A stretch of DNA of 5,989 nucleotides from Dysgonamonadaceae bacterium (lineage in GTDB: Bacteria > Bacteroidota > Bacteroidia > Bacteroidales > Azobacteroidaceae), in the NCBI GenBank assembly GCA_031284225.1, contig JAITAH010000124.1, positions 1 to 5,989 of the forward strand, written 5' to 3'. Positions 1 to 5,989 of the stretch are shown here, in pieces; within the stretch, counting starts at the first letter, position 1, and each line of letters starts with the position of its first letter. The notes below the pieces were generated by a model that ran no database searches, was not told the DNA's origin, and saw nothing but the letters and a program-made list of their open reading frames with translations. A program made the translations under genes and the position numbers.

Positions 1-291
1 TGTGAAGACGAGGTGTTCCTCGGACCCGGCTGCGTATTCACAAACGTCATTAATCCGCGAAGTTTTATCGAGCGGAAAGAGGAATTCCGACCCACAGTGG
101 TCAAGAAAGGCGCTACTATCGGAGCGAACGCCACCCTTTTGTGCGGCATTACGATTGGCGAATATGCAATGATCGGCGCGGGAAGCGTCATAACAAAAAA
201 TGTTCCCCCGTATGCCTTAATGGCAGGTAATCCGGGGAAACAAATCGGGTGGGTCGATAAAGACGGGAACACGGTTAGTCGGCAACCGTAA
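1..291 (+). CDS. WbpD/WlbB-like sugar N-acetyltransferase, 3' part (5' end outside window)
   Basis: This is the C-terminal 96 residues of a hexapeptide-repeat acyltransferase; the frame is open from base 1, so the gene begins outside the window and the internal GTG at 13 is not its start. Seen: the block [14 protein letters not shown], then left-handed beta-helix turns ([34 protein letters not shown]), then [15 protein letters not shown], the usual end of the family. The NPRS.IERK segment and the IGW ending closely resemble the WbpD/WlbB group, which acetylates the 3-amino group of UDP-2-acetamido-3-amino-2,3-dideoxy-glucuronate using acetyl-CoA, in the cytoplasm, for O-antigen or similar surface sugars. 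The active-site residues and most of the sugar-binding part lie in the missing half, so the exact sugar is inferred. Related PglD/QdtC-type acyltransferases are the alternative. The last 17 bases overlap the convergent rplS gene. Confidence 0.85.
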   Translation, partial: CEDEVFLGPGCVFTNVINPRSFIERKEEFRPTVVKKGATIGANATLLCGITIGEYAMIGAGSVITKNVPPYALMAGNPGKQIGWVDKDGNTVSRQP

Positions 292-300
292 TCCTTTTTT
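271..300 (+). terminator. Possible intrinsic terminator at the end of the acetyltransferase gene
   Basis: A perfect 6-bp inverted repeat, ACGGTT (271-276) and AACCGT (284-289), encloses a 7-base loop and is followed after five bases by six T's (295-300), then further T-rich sequence. It fits a weak rho-independent terminator for the + strand gene, with the stem lying inside the last codons of both convergent genes. The short stem and the gap before the T run keep confidence low. On the minus strand no T run follows, so it would not serve rplS. Confidence 0.3.
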
Positions 301-640
301 CTTTGATTCTTGCTTTTTTTCCGGTCAGCGCACGCAGATAATACAGTTTGGCGCGGCGCACTTTACCGACTTTATTCAGCACGATGCTTTCGATGAACGG
401 GGAATTTAAGGGGAAAATACGTTCCACACCTACGTTTTCCGACATTTTACGAACGGTAAACCGTTTGCTGTCGCCGTGTCCGCTGATTTTAATTACTACT
501 CCGCGATACTGCTGGATACGTTCTTTGTTCCCTTCTTTGATGCGGTAGGCCACGGTAACCGTGTCGCCGCTTTTAAATTTCGGAAAGGTTTGCTCTTTTT
601 CATTGACAAACGCTTGTTCCGCAACTTTAATTAAGTCCAT
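275..640 (-). CDS. rplS: 50S ribosomal protein L19
   Basis: L19 is a large-subunit protein at the interface with the 30S subunit. The 121-residue product has the family hallmarks in order: N-terminal helix [55 protein letters not shown], then the basic end [25 protein letters not shown]. The length is normal for the family. The ATG at 640 is chosen because MDLIK is where L19 of this phylum begins; an in-frame ATG at 682 would add 14 residues with no family counterpart. The last few residues (ITVAD) extend past the usual KEKR end and overlap the convergent acetyltransferase by 17 bases. It is separated from upstream porX by 121 bases holding its own promoter, so it need not depend on porX transcription. 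Confidence 0.97.
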   Translation of the reverse strand: MDLIKVAEQAFVNEKEQTFPKFKSGDTVTVAYRIKEGNKERIQQYRGVVIKISGHGDSKRFTVRKMSENVGVERIFPLNSPFIESIVLNKVGKVRRAKLYYLRALTGKKARIKEKRITVAD

Positions 641-726
641 TGTTATTAGCTTTTTATGAGTTGAAATAACCAAACGCAACATTCGCAGGCCACACTTTTT
701 CCCGTCAGCGGTTACGTAAAGCGGGT

Positions 727-759
727 GCGAAGGTAAGCAAAACTTTTAAGATTACCAAA
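727..759 (-). promoter_or_regulatory. Bacteroidota-type promoter of rplS
   Basis: Read on the minus strand: TTTG (756-759) as the -33 element, 20 bases, then TACCTTCGC (727-735), a common variant of the TAnnTTTG -7 element. The -33 element lies just past the porX stop codon. Transcription would start near 720, leaving a leader of about 80 bases before the rplS ATG. Based on the phylum consensus; the start itself is not measured. Confidence 0.6.
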
Positions 760-761
760 TT

Positions 762-2312
762 TCACTTCGGCGCCAGTTCGATCAAAGGCGCCAGCATTTC
801 TTCCATCGAAATGCCGCCGTGCTGAAACGTGTCCATGTAATACGACACATAATAATTATAGTTGTTGGGATAGGCAAAAAAAGCTTCGTCCAGGGCAAAA
901 ATATAGCGTGTGCTGACATTCGGCGCAGGCAGACCGACTTTCAGCGGATTGACAATTTCGTAAACTTCTTTCGGATTGTAACTCAAACTTTTACCGAGCT
1001 TATACCGCAGATTGGTATTGGTATTTTTATCGCCGACTACTTTGATGGGTTCGGTAACGCGCACCGTTCCGTGGTCGGTTGTCAAAATCACTTTGTATCC
1101 TTTTTCGGCAATCTGGCGGAAAAGTTCCAAGGCGGTCGAATGTTTGAACCACGAGCGGGTCAGCGAACGGTAAGCCGCTTCGGTCGAGGCCAGTTCCCGC
1201 ACCATTTTCGATTCTGTCCGGGCATGAGACAGCATATCCACAAAATTTAATACGATAACATTCAACTGGTAATTTTCGAACCGAGCGAAATTTTGCAGTA
1301 ATTTTTCCCCGTAACTTAATTCGTTGACTTTATTATAAGAGAAGGTATATTTTTTCCGGAACCGGTCGATCTGGGTTTTGATGAGCGGCGCTTCATTGAG
1401 GTTTTTCCCTTCTTCCGATTCTTCATCCACCCACAGTTCGGGAAACATTTGTTCGATCTGGGCGGGTAGCAAACCGGAAAAAATAGCGTTACGCGCATAC
1501 TGCGTGGCGGTGGGCAGGATAGAATAATAGAGATCTTCCTGAAACGTGAAAAATTCGGCCAGCATATCCTGCACTTCCCGCCACTGGTCGAGGCGAAAAT
1601 TGTCGATCAAGACAAAAAAGACTTTTTCATCCCTGTCTAAAAGCGGGAAGAGGCGGGTTTTAAATATATCGGGACTCAGGAGGGGTCGTTCCGGACTGTC
1701 GGGAGTTGTAATCCAGTGTTCATAATTTTTCCTGATAAATTTACCGAACATGCGATTGGCGTCCTGTTTCTGGGCGCGCAGCAAATCGACCATTCCCGTT
1801 TGGGATTCTTCCAATTCCAATTCCCAGTAAACCAGTTTTTTGTAAACCTCTTTCCAATCTTCGGCCGTGAACGAATCGTTGATTTGCATGCCGATTTTCA
1901 TAAATTCCTGCTGGTAGCCCGAAGTGGCGGTTTCGGTAATGATCCGGTTTTTATGCAAATTTTTCTTGATGGAAAGCCATATTTGATGGGGATTCACCGG
2001 CTTGATGAGGTAATCGGCTATTTTGCTTCCAATTGCCTGGTTCATAATTCCTTCATCTTCGCTTTTGGTAATCATGACAACCGGAACGGTAGGATCGGTT
2101 TCTTTGATGATCGCCAATGTTTCCAGCCCGCTCAGTCCGGGCATGTTTTCGTCCAGAAAAATCAGGTCGAACGATGTTTCGCCGGCCGCATCTATCGCAT
2201 CCTGACCGCTGCATACGGTTACGATTTCATAGCCTTTTTCTTCCAGAAAAAGTACGTGGGGTTTGAGTAAGTCGATTTCATCATCGGCCCAAAGTAGCCT
2301 GTCTTTCTTCAT
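762..2312 (-). CDS. porX: PorX-type response regulator with PglZ-like phosphatase domain
   Basis: This 516-residue protein matches PorX in length and layout. Residues 1-120 are a receiver domain with acidic pair D10/D11, phospho-acceptor D54 (FLDENMPG), T82 and K104 (KP). A helical linker (about 125-220) follows. Residues 225-516 are an alkaline-phosphatase-superfamily (PglZ) domain with every expected metal or catalytic position visible: D237, the PTAT threonine (T268 or T270), D359, H363, D413/H414 (TTDHGT) and H498 (QHGG). There is no DNA-binding domain. In Porphyromonas gingivalis, PorX is phosphorylated by the PorY kinase, works with the sigma factor SigP to control type IX secretion genes, and its PglZ domain is reported to cleave oligonucleotides including cyclic ones. 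Homologues also occur in species without that secretion system, so the target here is inferred. The ATG at 2312 (MKKDRLLWADDE) fits homologues; an in-frame ATG at 2345 would add 11 unlikely residues. Confidence 0.93.
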   Translation of the reverse strand: MKKDRLLWADDEIDLLKPHVLFLEEKGYEIVTVCSGQDAIDAAGETSFDLIFLDENMPGLSGLETLAIIKETDPTVPVVMITKSEDEGIMNQAIGSKIADYLIKPVNPHQIWLSIKKNLHKNRIITETATSGYQQEFMKIGMQINDSFTAEDWKEVYKKLVYWELELEESQTGMVDLLRAQKQDANRMFGKFIRKNYEHWITTPDSPERPLLSPDIFKTRLFPLLDRDEKVFFVLIDNFRLDQWREVQDMLAEFFTFQEDLYYSILPTATQYARNAIFSGLLPAQIEQMFPELWVDEESEEGKNLNEAPLIKTQIDRFRKKYTFSYNKVNELSYGEKLLQNFARFENYQLNVIVLNFVDMLSHARTESKMVRELASTEAAYRSLTRSWFKHSTALELFRQIAEKGYKVILTTDHGTVRVTEPIKVVGDKNTNTNLRYKLGKSLSYNPKEVYEIVNPLKVGLPAPNVSTRYIFALDEAFFAYPNNYNYYVSYYMDTFQHGGISMEEMLAPLIELAPK

Positions 2313-2331
2313 ATCATTTTCTATTTTTTTA

Positions 2332-2342
2332 GGCGAAAGATA
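2332..2342 (-). promoter_or_regulatory. Weak candidate -7 element for porX
   Basis: On the minus strand TATCTTTCGCC loosely resembles TAnnTTTG and lies about 20 bases before the porX ATG at 2312, giving a very short A-rich leader. No convincing TTTG is found at the proper distance upstream, so this is a tentative call. If real, it also argues against the longer start at 2345. Confidence 0.25.
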
Positions 2343-2506
2343 CAAACTATTTTTGCAAACCTCCCTTTTTTAGCCGGAAATTTTCGTGAAACAACAATTT
2401 TTAAGAAAGTTGGGGCGGTTTCACAAGTTCTGGGACTGATTCCGATTTCCTGCACTTTCAATTAAAAAAGTTTTTCAACCATAATGGTCGTTTCATAACT
2501 TTTCCC

Positions 2507-2514
2507 TATTTTTG
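2507..2514 (+). promoter_or_regulatory. -7 promoter element of the first acyl-CoA synthetase gene
   Basis: TATTTTTG is an exact match to the Bacteroidota -7 consensus TAnnTTTG, followed by CAC. It would start transcription near 2521, about 17 bases before the ATG. The -33 position holds only a poor match (ATGG near 2484-2487), so the promoter may be weak or need an activator. Confidence 0.55.
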
Positions 2515-2537
2515 CACAAAATTCAAAAAAATGTGCC

Positions 2538-4193
2538 ATGAGTACTCAGACATTTATCAAGCTATTCGAGCAAAGTTTCAGGAAAAATTTCGACCGGCCG
2601 GCCTTGAACGATTATGGAACCAATACCGCGTTTACTTACGGTGAATTAGCCCGTGAAATAGCTAAACTGCATATTTTGTTCCGGGAATATGGTATCCGTC
2701 CGGGGGATAAAATTTCCCTTATCGGAAAAAATACGACGCATTGGAGCATCATTCATTTGGGCGCTATCGTTTATGGGGCGGTGATTGTTCCTATTCTGCA
2801 AGATTTTAATCCCAACGATGTGGGTCATATCATCAATCATTCGGAATCGAAGCTTTTGTTTTGTTCCGATTCCATTTGGGACAGTTTGGACGAGGAAAAA
2901 TTGCTCCATATCGCCGGCGCGTTTTCTATGACCACGCTCCGCTTGCTTTTCCAACGGGAGGAGGAGCCGTTGGACGTTCTGGTTTCGTCCCTGGAGGACA
3001 AGTTCCGCGAAAAGTATCCCAACGGCTTTACGGCAAAAGATATTGTTTATTCCGACCTGCCGGACAGCGAAGTGCTGGTCTTAAACTATACTTCGGGCAC
3101 TACCGGATTCAGCAAGGGCGTGATGATTACCGGCGGAAACTTGAAAGGGAATATGGATTTCGCCCACGAAATTATCGGCCTGAAACCGGGCGACCGGATG
3201 TTGTCGTTCCTCCCGCTGGCGCATACTTACGGGGCGGCATTCGATTATCAATACGCTTTGACCGAAGGTTGCGATATCACCCTTTTGGGAAAAACGCCCG
3301 CCCCAAAAATTCTGGTAAAGGCGTTTGCCGACGTCAAGCCCGTATTGGTCATCGCCGTTCCGCTGATTCTGGAAAAGATTTACCGGAAAATGATTCTCCC
3401 CATCTTAGGAAAAAAAACGATGGCCTGGGCGTTGAACATTCCGGTATTGGATACCCAGATTTATGCGCAAATCCGGAAAAAACTCATTCACGCCATGGGC
3501 GGCCATTTGCAACAGGTGATTATCGGCGGGGCGGCGTTCAACAGCGAAGTGGAAGATTTCCTGTTGAAAATCAAATTTCCGGTTTCCGTCGGGTATGGAA
3601 TGACCGAATGTGCCCCGCTCATCAGTTTTTCGCTCTATCCCCAGTTTGTTCCCCACTCCTGCGGGAAAGTGCTGGACTCGATGGAAGCGCGCATCGACTC
3701 GCCCAACCCGTACAGCATTGTGGGCGAAATTCAAGTCAGAGGTCAAAATGTGATGAAAGGCTATTACAAAAACGCCGAAGCTACCCAAGCCGTATTTACC
3801 GAAGACGGATGGATGAAAACCGGCGATTTGGGCACCATCGACCGCAACAACAACCTGTTTATCCGCGGACGCTCCAAAAGCATGATACTGGGGGCAAGCG
3901 GCCAAAATATTTATCCGGAAGAAATCGAAGCCAAACTCGATAACCTCCCTTTCGTGATGGAAAGTTTAGTGGTGGAAAGAAACAAAAAACTGGTAGCCAT
4001 CGTTTATCCGGATTACGACGCAGTGGATGCTACCGGTCTTTCGTCCGAAGATTTACCGCTCGTGATGGAACAAAACCTCAAAACGCTGAACGGAATGGTC
4101 GCCAGTTACGAAAAAATCAGTGAAATACAGCTTTATCCGAACGAATTCGAGAAAACGCCAAAGAAGAGTATCAAACGATATTTATACAACTAA
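2538..4193 (+). CDS. Long-chain fatty acid--CoA ligase (AMP-binding), copy 1
   Basis: A 551-residue member of the adenylate-forming (ANL) superfamily, predicted to activate a fatty acid with ATP to an acyl-adenylate and transfer it to coenzyme A, at the cytoplasmic face of the membrane. Seen: P-loop YTSGTTGFSKG (184-194), A5 motif YGMTE (353-357), TGD (428-430, ribose-binding Asp430), hinge region GRSKSMILGASGQNIYPEEIE beginning near 444, and C-terminal TPKKSIKRYLY with the likely catalytic lysine K546. The large N-terminal and small C-terminal domains are both complete. There is no signal peptide or clear membrane segment. At residues 330-334 it has GGAAF where relatives, including copy 2, have GGAPL. 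The ATG at 2538 aligns with the start of copy 2. Chain length and physiological substrate cannot be read from sequence; an acyl-ACP synthetase is an alternative. Confidence 0.9.
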   Translation: MSTQTFIKLFEQSFRKNFDRPALNDYGTNTAFTYGELAREIAKLHILFREYGIRPGDKISLIGKNTTHWSIIHLGAIVYGAVIVPILQDFNPNDVGHIINHSESKLLFCSDSIWDSLDEEKLLHIAGAFSMTTLRLLFQREEEPLDVLVSSLEDKFREKYPNGFTAKDIVYSDLPDSEVLVLNYTSGTTGFSKGVMITGGNLKGNMDFAHEIIGLKPGDRMLSFLPLAHTYGAAFDYQYALTEGCDITLLGKTPAPKILVKAFADVKPVLVIAVPLILEKIYRKMILPILGKKTMAWALNIPVLDTQIYAQIRKKLIHAMGGHLQQVIIGGAAFNSEVEDFLLKIKFPVSVGYGMTECAPLISFSLYPQFVPHSCGKVLDSMEARIDSPNPYSIVGEIQVRGQNVMKGYYKNAEATQAVFTEDGWMKTGDLGTIDRNNNLFIRGRSKSMILGASGQNIYPEEIEAKLDNLPFVMESLVVERNKKLVAIVYPDYDAVDATGLSSEDLPLVMEQNLKTLNGMVASYEKISEIQLYPNEFEKTPKKSIKRYLYN

Positions 4194-4195
4194 GC

Positions 4196-4226
4196 ATTGG
4201 AAAGTAAATATTTTTAATTATTTTTG
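4196..4226 (+). promoter_or_regulatory. Internal promoter of the second acyl-CoA synthetase gene
   Basis: ATTG (4196-4199) is followed after 19 bases by TATTTTTG (4219-4226), an exact TAnnTTTG -7 element. It lies entirely in the 54-base gap between the two synthetase genes, starting 3 bases past the first stop codon. Predicted transcription start is near 4233, about 15 bases before the ATG at 4248. This lets copy 2 and the gene behind it be expressed apart from copy 1. Confidence 0.6.
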
Positions 4227-4247
4227 TCCGGTTAATTGAAAAATATC

Positions 4248-5903
4248 ATGAACGATTGGACATTCACGGAACTTTGCGAACAATCCTTCCAAAGTCATTT
4301 CACATTCCCGGCGCTTACCGACTACGGTACGGAACAGGTTTACTCGTACGAAAAGCTGGCCAAAGAAATCGCCAAACTGCACCTTTTGTTTGAAGCCTGT
4401 CGGATCGGACAGGAAGATAAAATCGCTTTAATCGGAAAAAACACGAGCCGGTGGTGCATCACTTATCTGTCTATTGTTACTTACGGCGCCATCGCGGTGC
4501 CTGTTTTGCAGGATTTCAGCGCGGCCGATGTCCGCCACATCGTAGAACATTCGGATGCTTCGCTGCTTTTTTCTTCCACTTCTATTTGGGAAAGCCTGCA
4601 ACCGTATGCCCCTCCGGCGTTGCGGGGAGCGATTGCCCTCTCCAGTTCCACATTGCTGTATCAACAGGAAAACGAACGCTTCGACCGGTTACTGCAAGGG
4701 TTGGAAGAAAAATTCGCCCAAAAATATCCGAACGGTTTTACGGCGGAAGATATTCGCTATGCGCGCTTGCCGAAGGATAAACCGGCCATTATCAACTACA
4801 CGTCCGGCACCACCGGTTTCAGTAAGGGCGTGCTGATTACCGGCGATAATCTGACAGGGAACCTCCTTTTTGCCCGTTACACCCTGGATTTGAAGAAAGG
4901 CGATAAACTGGTTTCCATGCTCCCTTTGGCCCATGCCTACGGAGCAGCGTTTGAATTTCTATATCCTTTGATGGAAGGCTGTTCCGTCTATCTGTTAGGA
5001 AAAACGCCTTCGCCCAAGATTTTGATCAAAGCGTTTGGCGAAATCCGGCCGCGATTGATTATTGCCGTTCCCCTCGTTCTCGAAAAGATTTACAAAAACA
5101 TGCTGTTGCCCGTGATCGGCAAGAAAATCATGCGGTTCGCGCTGAAGATTCCCGGATTAAGCGCCGTACTGTATCACCAGATACGGAATAAACTGTTCAA
5201 TGCTTTCGGCGGCAACTTTATTCAGGTAGTCGTCGGCGGAGCGCCTTTGAACAGCGAAGTCGAGGATTTTCTGCTGCAAATCAAGTTTCCGGTTTCGGTG
5301 GGTTATGGGATGACGGAATGTGCGCCGTTAATCAGTTTTTCGGTTTATCCCCGCTATATTCCTCATTCGGTGGGGAAAGTGTTGCCGTGTATGCAGGTGC
5401 GCATCGATTCGGTCGATCCGTTTCATATCGCCGGGGAAATTCAGGTGAAGGGGCAGAACGTGATGGCCGGGTACTACAAAAACGAACAAATTACGCAAGA
5501 GACCTTCACCGAAGACGGATGGCTGAAAACCGGCGATCTGGGAACGATCGACCGGAATCATCATATTTTCATCCGCGGACGCTCCAAAAACATGATTCTG
5601 AGCGCCAGCGGTCAAAATATTTATCCGGAAGAAATTGAAGCCAAACTGGAAAATCTTCCCTTCGTGATGGAATGTCTGGTGGTGGAACGGAAAAATCGCT
5701 TAGTCGCCTTGGTCTATCCCGATCGGGACGCTGCCCAAACGGCCGGATGGAACGAAGCAGAACTGCCAACCCTGATTCTCCAAAACAAAGAAACGCTCAA
5801 CCGGATGGTGGCCGCGTTTGAAAAAATTTCCGAAATCCAGTTGCTCGACGCAGAGTTTGAGAAAACACCCAAGAAAAGTATTAAACGTTATTTATACCAG
5901 TAA
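4248..5903 (+). CDS. Long-chain fatty acid--CoA ligase (AMP-binding), copy 2
   Basis: A paralogue of the preceding gene: again 551 residues, with motifs at the same positions, namely P-loop YTSGTTGFSKG from 184, GGAPL 330-334, YGMTE 353-357, TGD 428-430, hinge GRSKNMILSASGQNIYPEEIE and TPKKSIKRYLY at the end. By eye about 60 percent of residues match copy 1; the C-terminal 230 residues are closest and residues about 90-180 the most diverged. All core adenylation motifs are intact, so an active acyl-CoA (or acyl-ACP) synthetase is expected. The ATG at 4248 is preferred over an in-frame TTG at 4236 because MNDWTFTELCEQSF then aligns residue for residue with copy 1 and the predicted transcription start is near 4233. 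The next gene follows after only 6 bases, so the two are probably cotranscribed. Confidence 0.9.
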   Translation: MNDWTFTELCEQSFQSHFTFPALTDYGTEQVYSYEKLAKEIAKLHLLFEACRIGQEDKIALIGKNTSRWCITYLSIVTYGAIAVPVLQDFSAADVRHIVEHSDASLLFSSTSIWESLQPYAPPALRGAIALSSSTLLYQQENERFDRLLQGLEEKFAQKYPNGFTAEDIRYARLPKDKPAIINYTSGTTGFSKGVLITGDNLTGNLLFARYTLDLKKGDKLVSMLPLAHAYGAAFEFLYPLMEGCSVYLLGKTPSPKILIKAFGEIRPRLIIAVPLVLEKIYKNMLLPVIGKKIMRFALKIPGLSAVLYHQIRNKLFNAFGGNFIQVVVGGAPLNSEVEDFLLQIKFPVSVGYGMTECAPLISFSVYPRYIPHSVGKVLPCMQVRIDSVDPFHIAGEIQVKGQNVMAGYYKNEQITQETFTEDGWLKTGDLGTIDRNHHIFIRGRSKNMILSASGQNIYPEEIEAKLENLPFVMECLVVERKNRLVALVYPDRDAAQTAGWNEAELPTLILQNKETLNRMVAAFEKISEIQLLDAEFEKTPKKSIKRYLYQ

Positions 5904-5909
5904 TTAAAA

Positions 5910-5989
5910 ATGATAAACATTAATGAACATTATACCGAAATCGGTAATAATTATCTGTTTGCAGAAATCGCCCGCCGGGTGAACGAATA
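5910..5989 (+). CDS. dapL: LL-diaminopimelate aminotransferase-like protein, 5' end only
   Basis: Only the first 26 codons are in the window. The visible N-terminus (ININEHYTEIGNNYLF, then AEIARRVNE) matches the typical start of DapL, which has a NE.Y/F..L...YLF.EI..RV pattern. DapL is a pyridoxal-phosphate enzyme that converts tetrahydrodipicolinate directly to LL-diaminopimelate with glutamate as amino donor, feeding lysine and peptidoglycan synthesis; many Bacteroidota use this route. The cofactor lysine and the rest of the fold lie outside, so another class I aminotransferase of the same clade remains possible. The ATG is preceded by an A-rich stretch and sits 6 bases after the synthetase stop, indicating cotranscription. 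Confidence 0.7.
   Translation, partial: MININEHYTEIGNNYLFAEIARRVNE

Larger units (their letters stand above)
2313..2537. other. Divergent intergenic region between porX and the first acyl-CoA synthetase gene
   Basis: These 225 bases, AT-rich with poly-A and poly-T runs, carry the outward-facing control regions of porX (left) and the first synthetase (right). I see no small gene, RNA gene or terminator in them. An exact 7-bp inverted pair, GTGAAAC (2386-2392) and GTTTCAC (2418-2424), is present but is of a size expected by chance in this length. Confidence 0.7.

Noticed and set aside
348..548. 66-codon open frame opposite rplS
   Set aside because: It is antisense to a highly conserved ribosomal protein gene and shows no recognisable features.
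819..2270. Open frames on the + strand opposite porX (819-1250, 1716-2270, 2023-2205)
   Set aside because: They lie wholly inside a well-recognised gene on the other strand, have no family resemblance and no promoter or A-rich start context.
2313..2345. Longer porX start at 2345
   Set aside because: The extra 11 residues (MYLSPKKIEND) precede the usual receiver-domain start MKKDRLLWADDE, and the region overlaps the candidate -7 element.
2386..2424. Inverted repeat GTGAAAC...GTTTCAC in the porX/synthetase intergenic region, arm centres 32 bases apart
   Set aside because: One or so exact 7-bp inverted pair is expected by chance in 225 bases, the arms do not extend, and no third well-matched copy is present. 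It would be reconsidered if conserved in relatives.
2861..3943. A 360-codon open frame inside the first acyl-CoA synthetase gene, in another frame of the same strand
   Set aside because: Its product is Arg/Gly/Pro-rich low-quality sequence typical of a shadow frame, and the paralogous gene does not keep a matching long frame (only short pieces near 4451-4780 and 5318-5638).
4236..4247. In-frame TTG start adding four residues to the second synthetase
   Set aside because: ATG at 4248 aligns exactly with the start of the paralogue, and the predicted transcription start near 4233 would leave almost no leader for the TTG.

Overview
The window looks like an ordinary chromosomal segment from a member of the Bacteroidota, probably order Bacteroidales. 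The grounds are a full-length PorX-type regulator (REC plus PglZ-like phosphatase domain), L19 and acyl-CoA synthetase sequences of Bacteroidota character, Bacteroidota-type promoters (TTTG/TTG about 19-20 bases upstream of TAnnTTTG), and A-rich leaders with no Shine-Dalgarno sequence ahead of the starts. No mobile element, CRISPR array, tRNA or rRNA was seen. The genus cannot be fixed from this sequence alone.

Layout, left to right. Positions 1-291 (+) hold the C-terminal half of a left-handed beta-helix acyltransferase of the WbpD/WlbB type (surface-sugar biosynthesis), cut by the window edge. It converges on rplS (275-640, -), and the two coding ends overlap by 17 bases. rplS has its own promoter directly behind the end of porX (762-2312, -). 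A 225-base intergenic region (2313-2537) separates porX from the divergent right-hand block. That block has two tandem, colinear 551-residue acyl-CoA synthetase paralogues (2538-4193 and 4248-5903, +), each with a good Bacteroidota promoter. The start of an LL-diaminopimelate aminotransferase-like gene (5910 to the window end, +) follows after 6 bases.

Functionally this is a mosaic of housekeeping and envelope genes: sugar N-acetylation, ribosome assembly, a two-component/sigma-linked regulator known for type IX secretion control, activation of fatty acids, and probably the diaminopimelate branch of lysine/peptidoglycan synthesis. The points most worth a second look are the synthetase pair (separate promoters and a diverged GGAPL/GGAAF motif), the intact phosphatase site of PorX, the overlapping convergent gene ends with a possible embedded terminator, and an out-of-frame ATG that sits in better A-rich context than the true start of the first synthetase. 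No clearly new system is visible.
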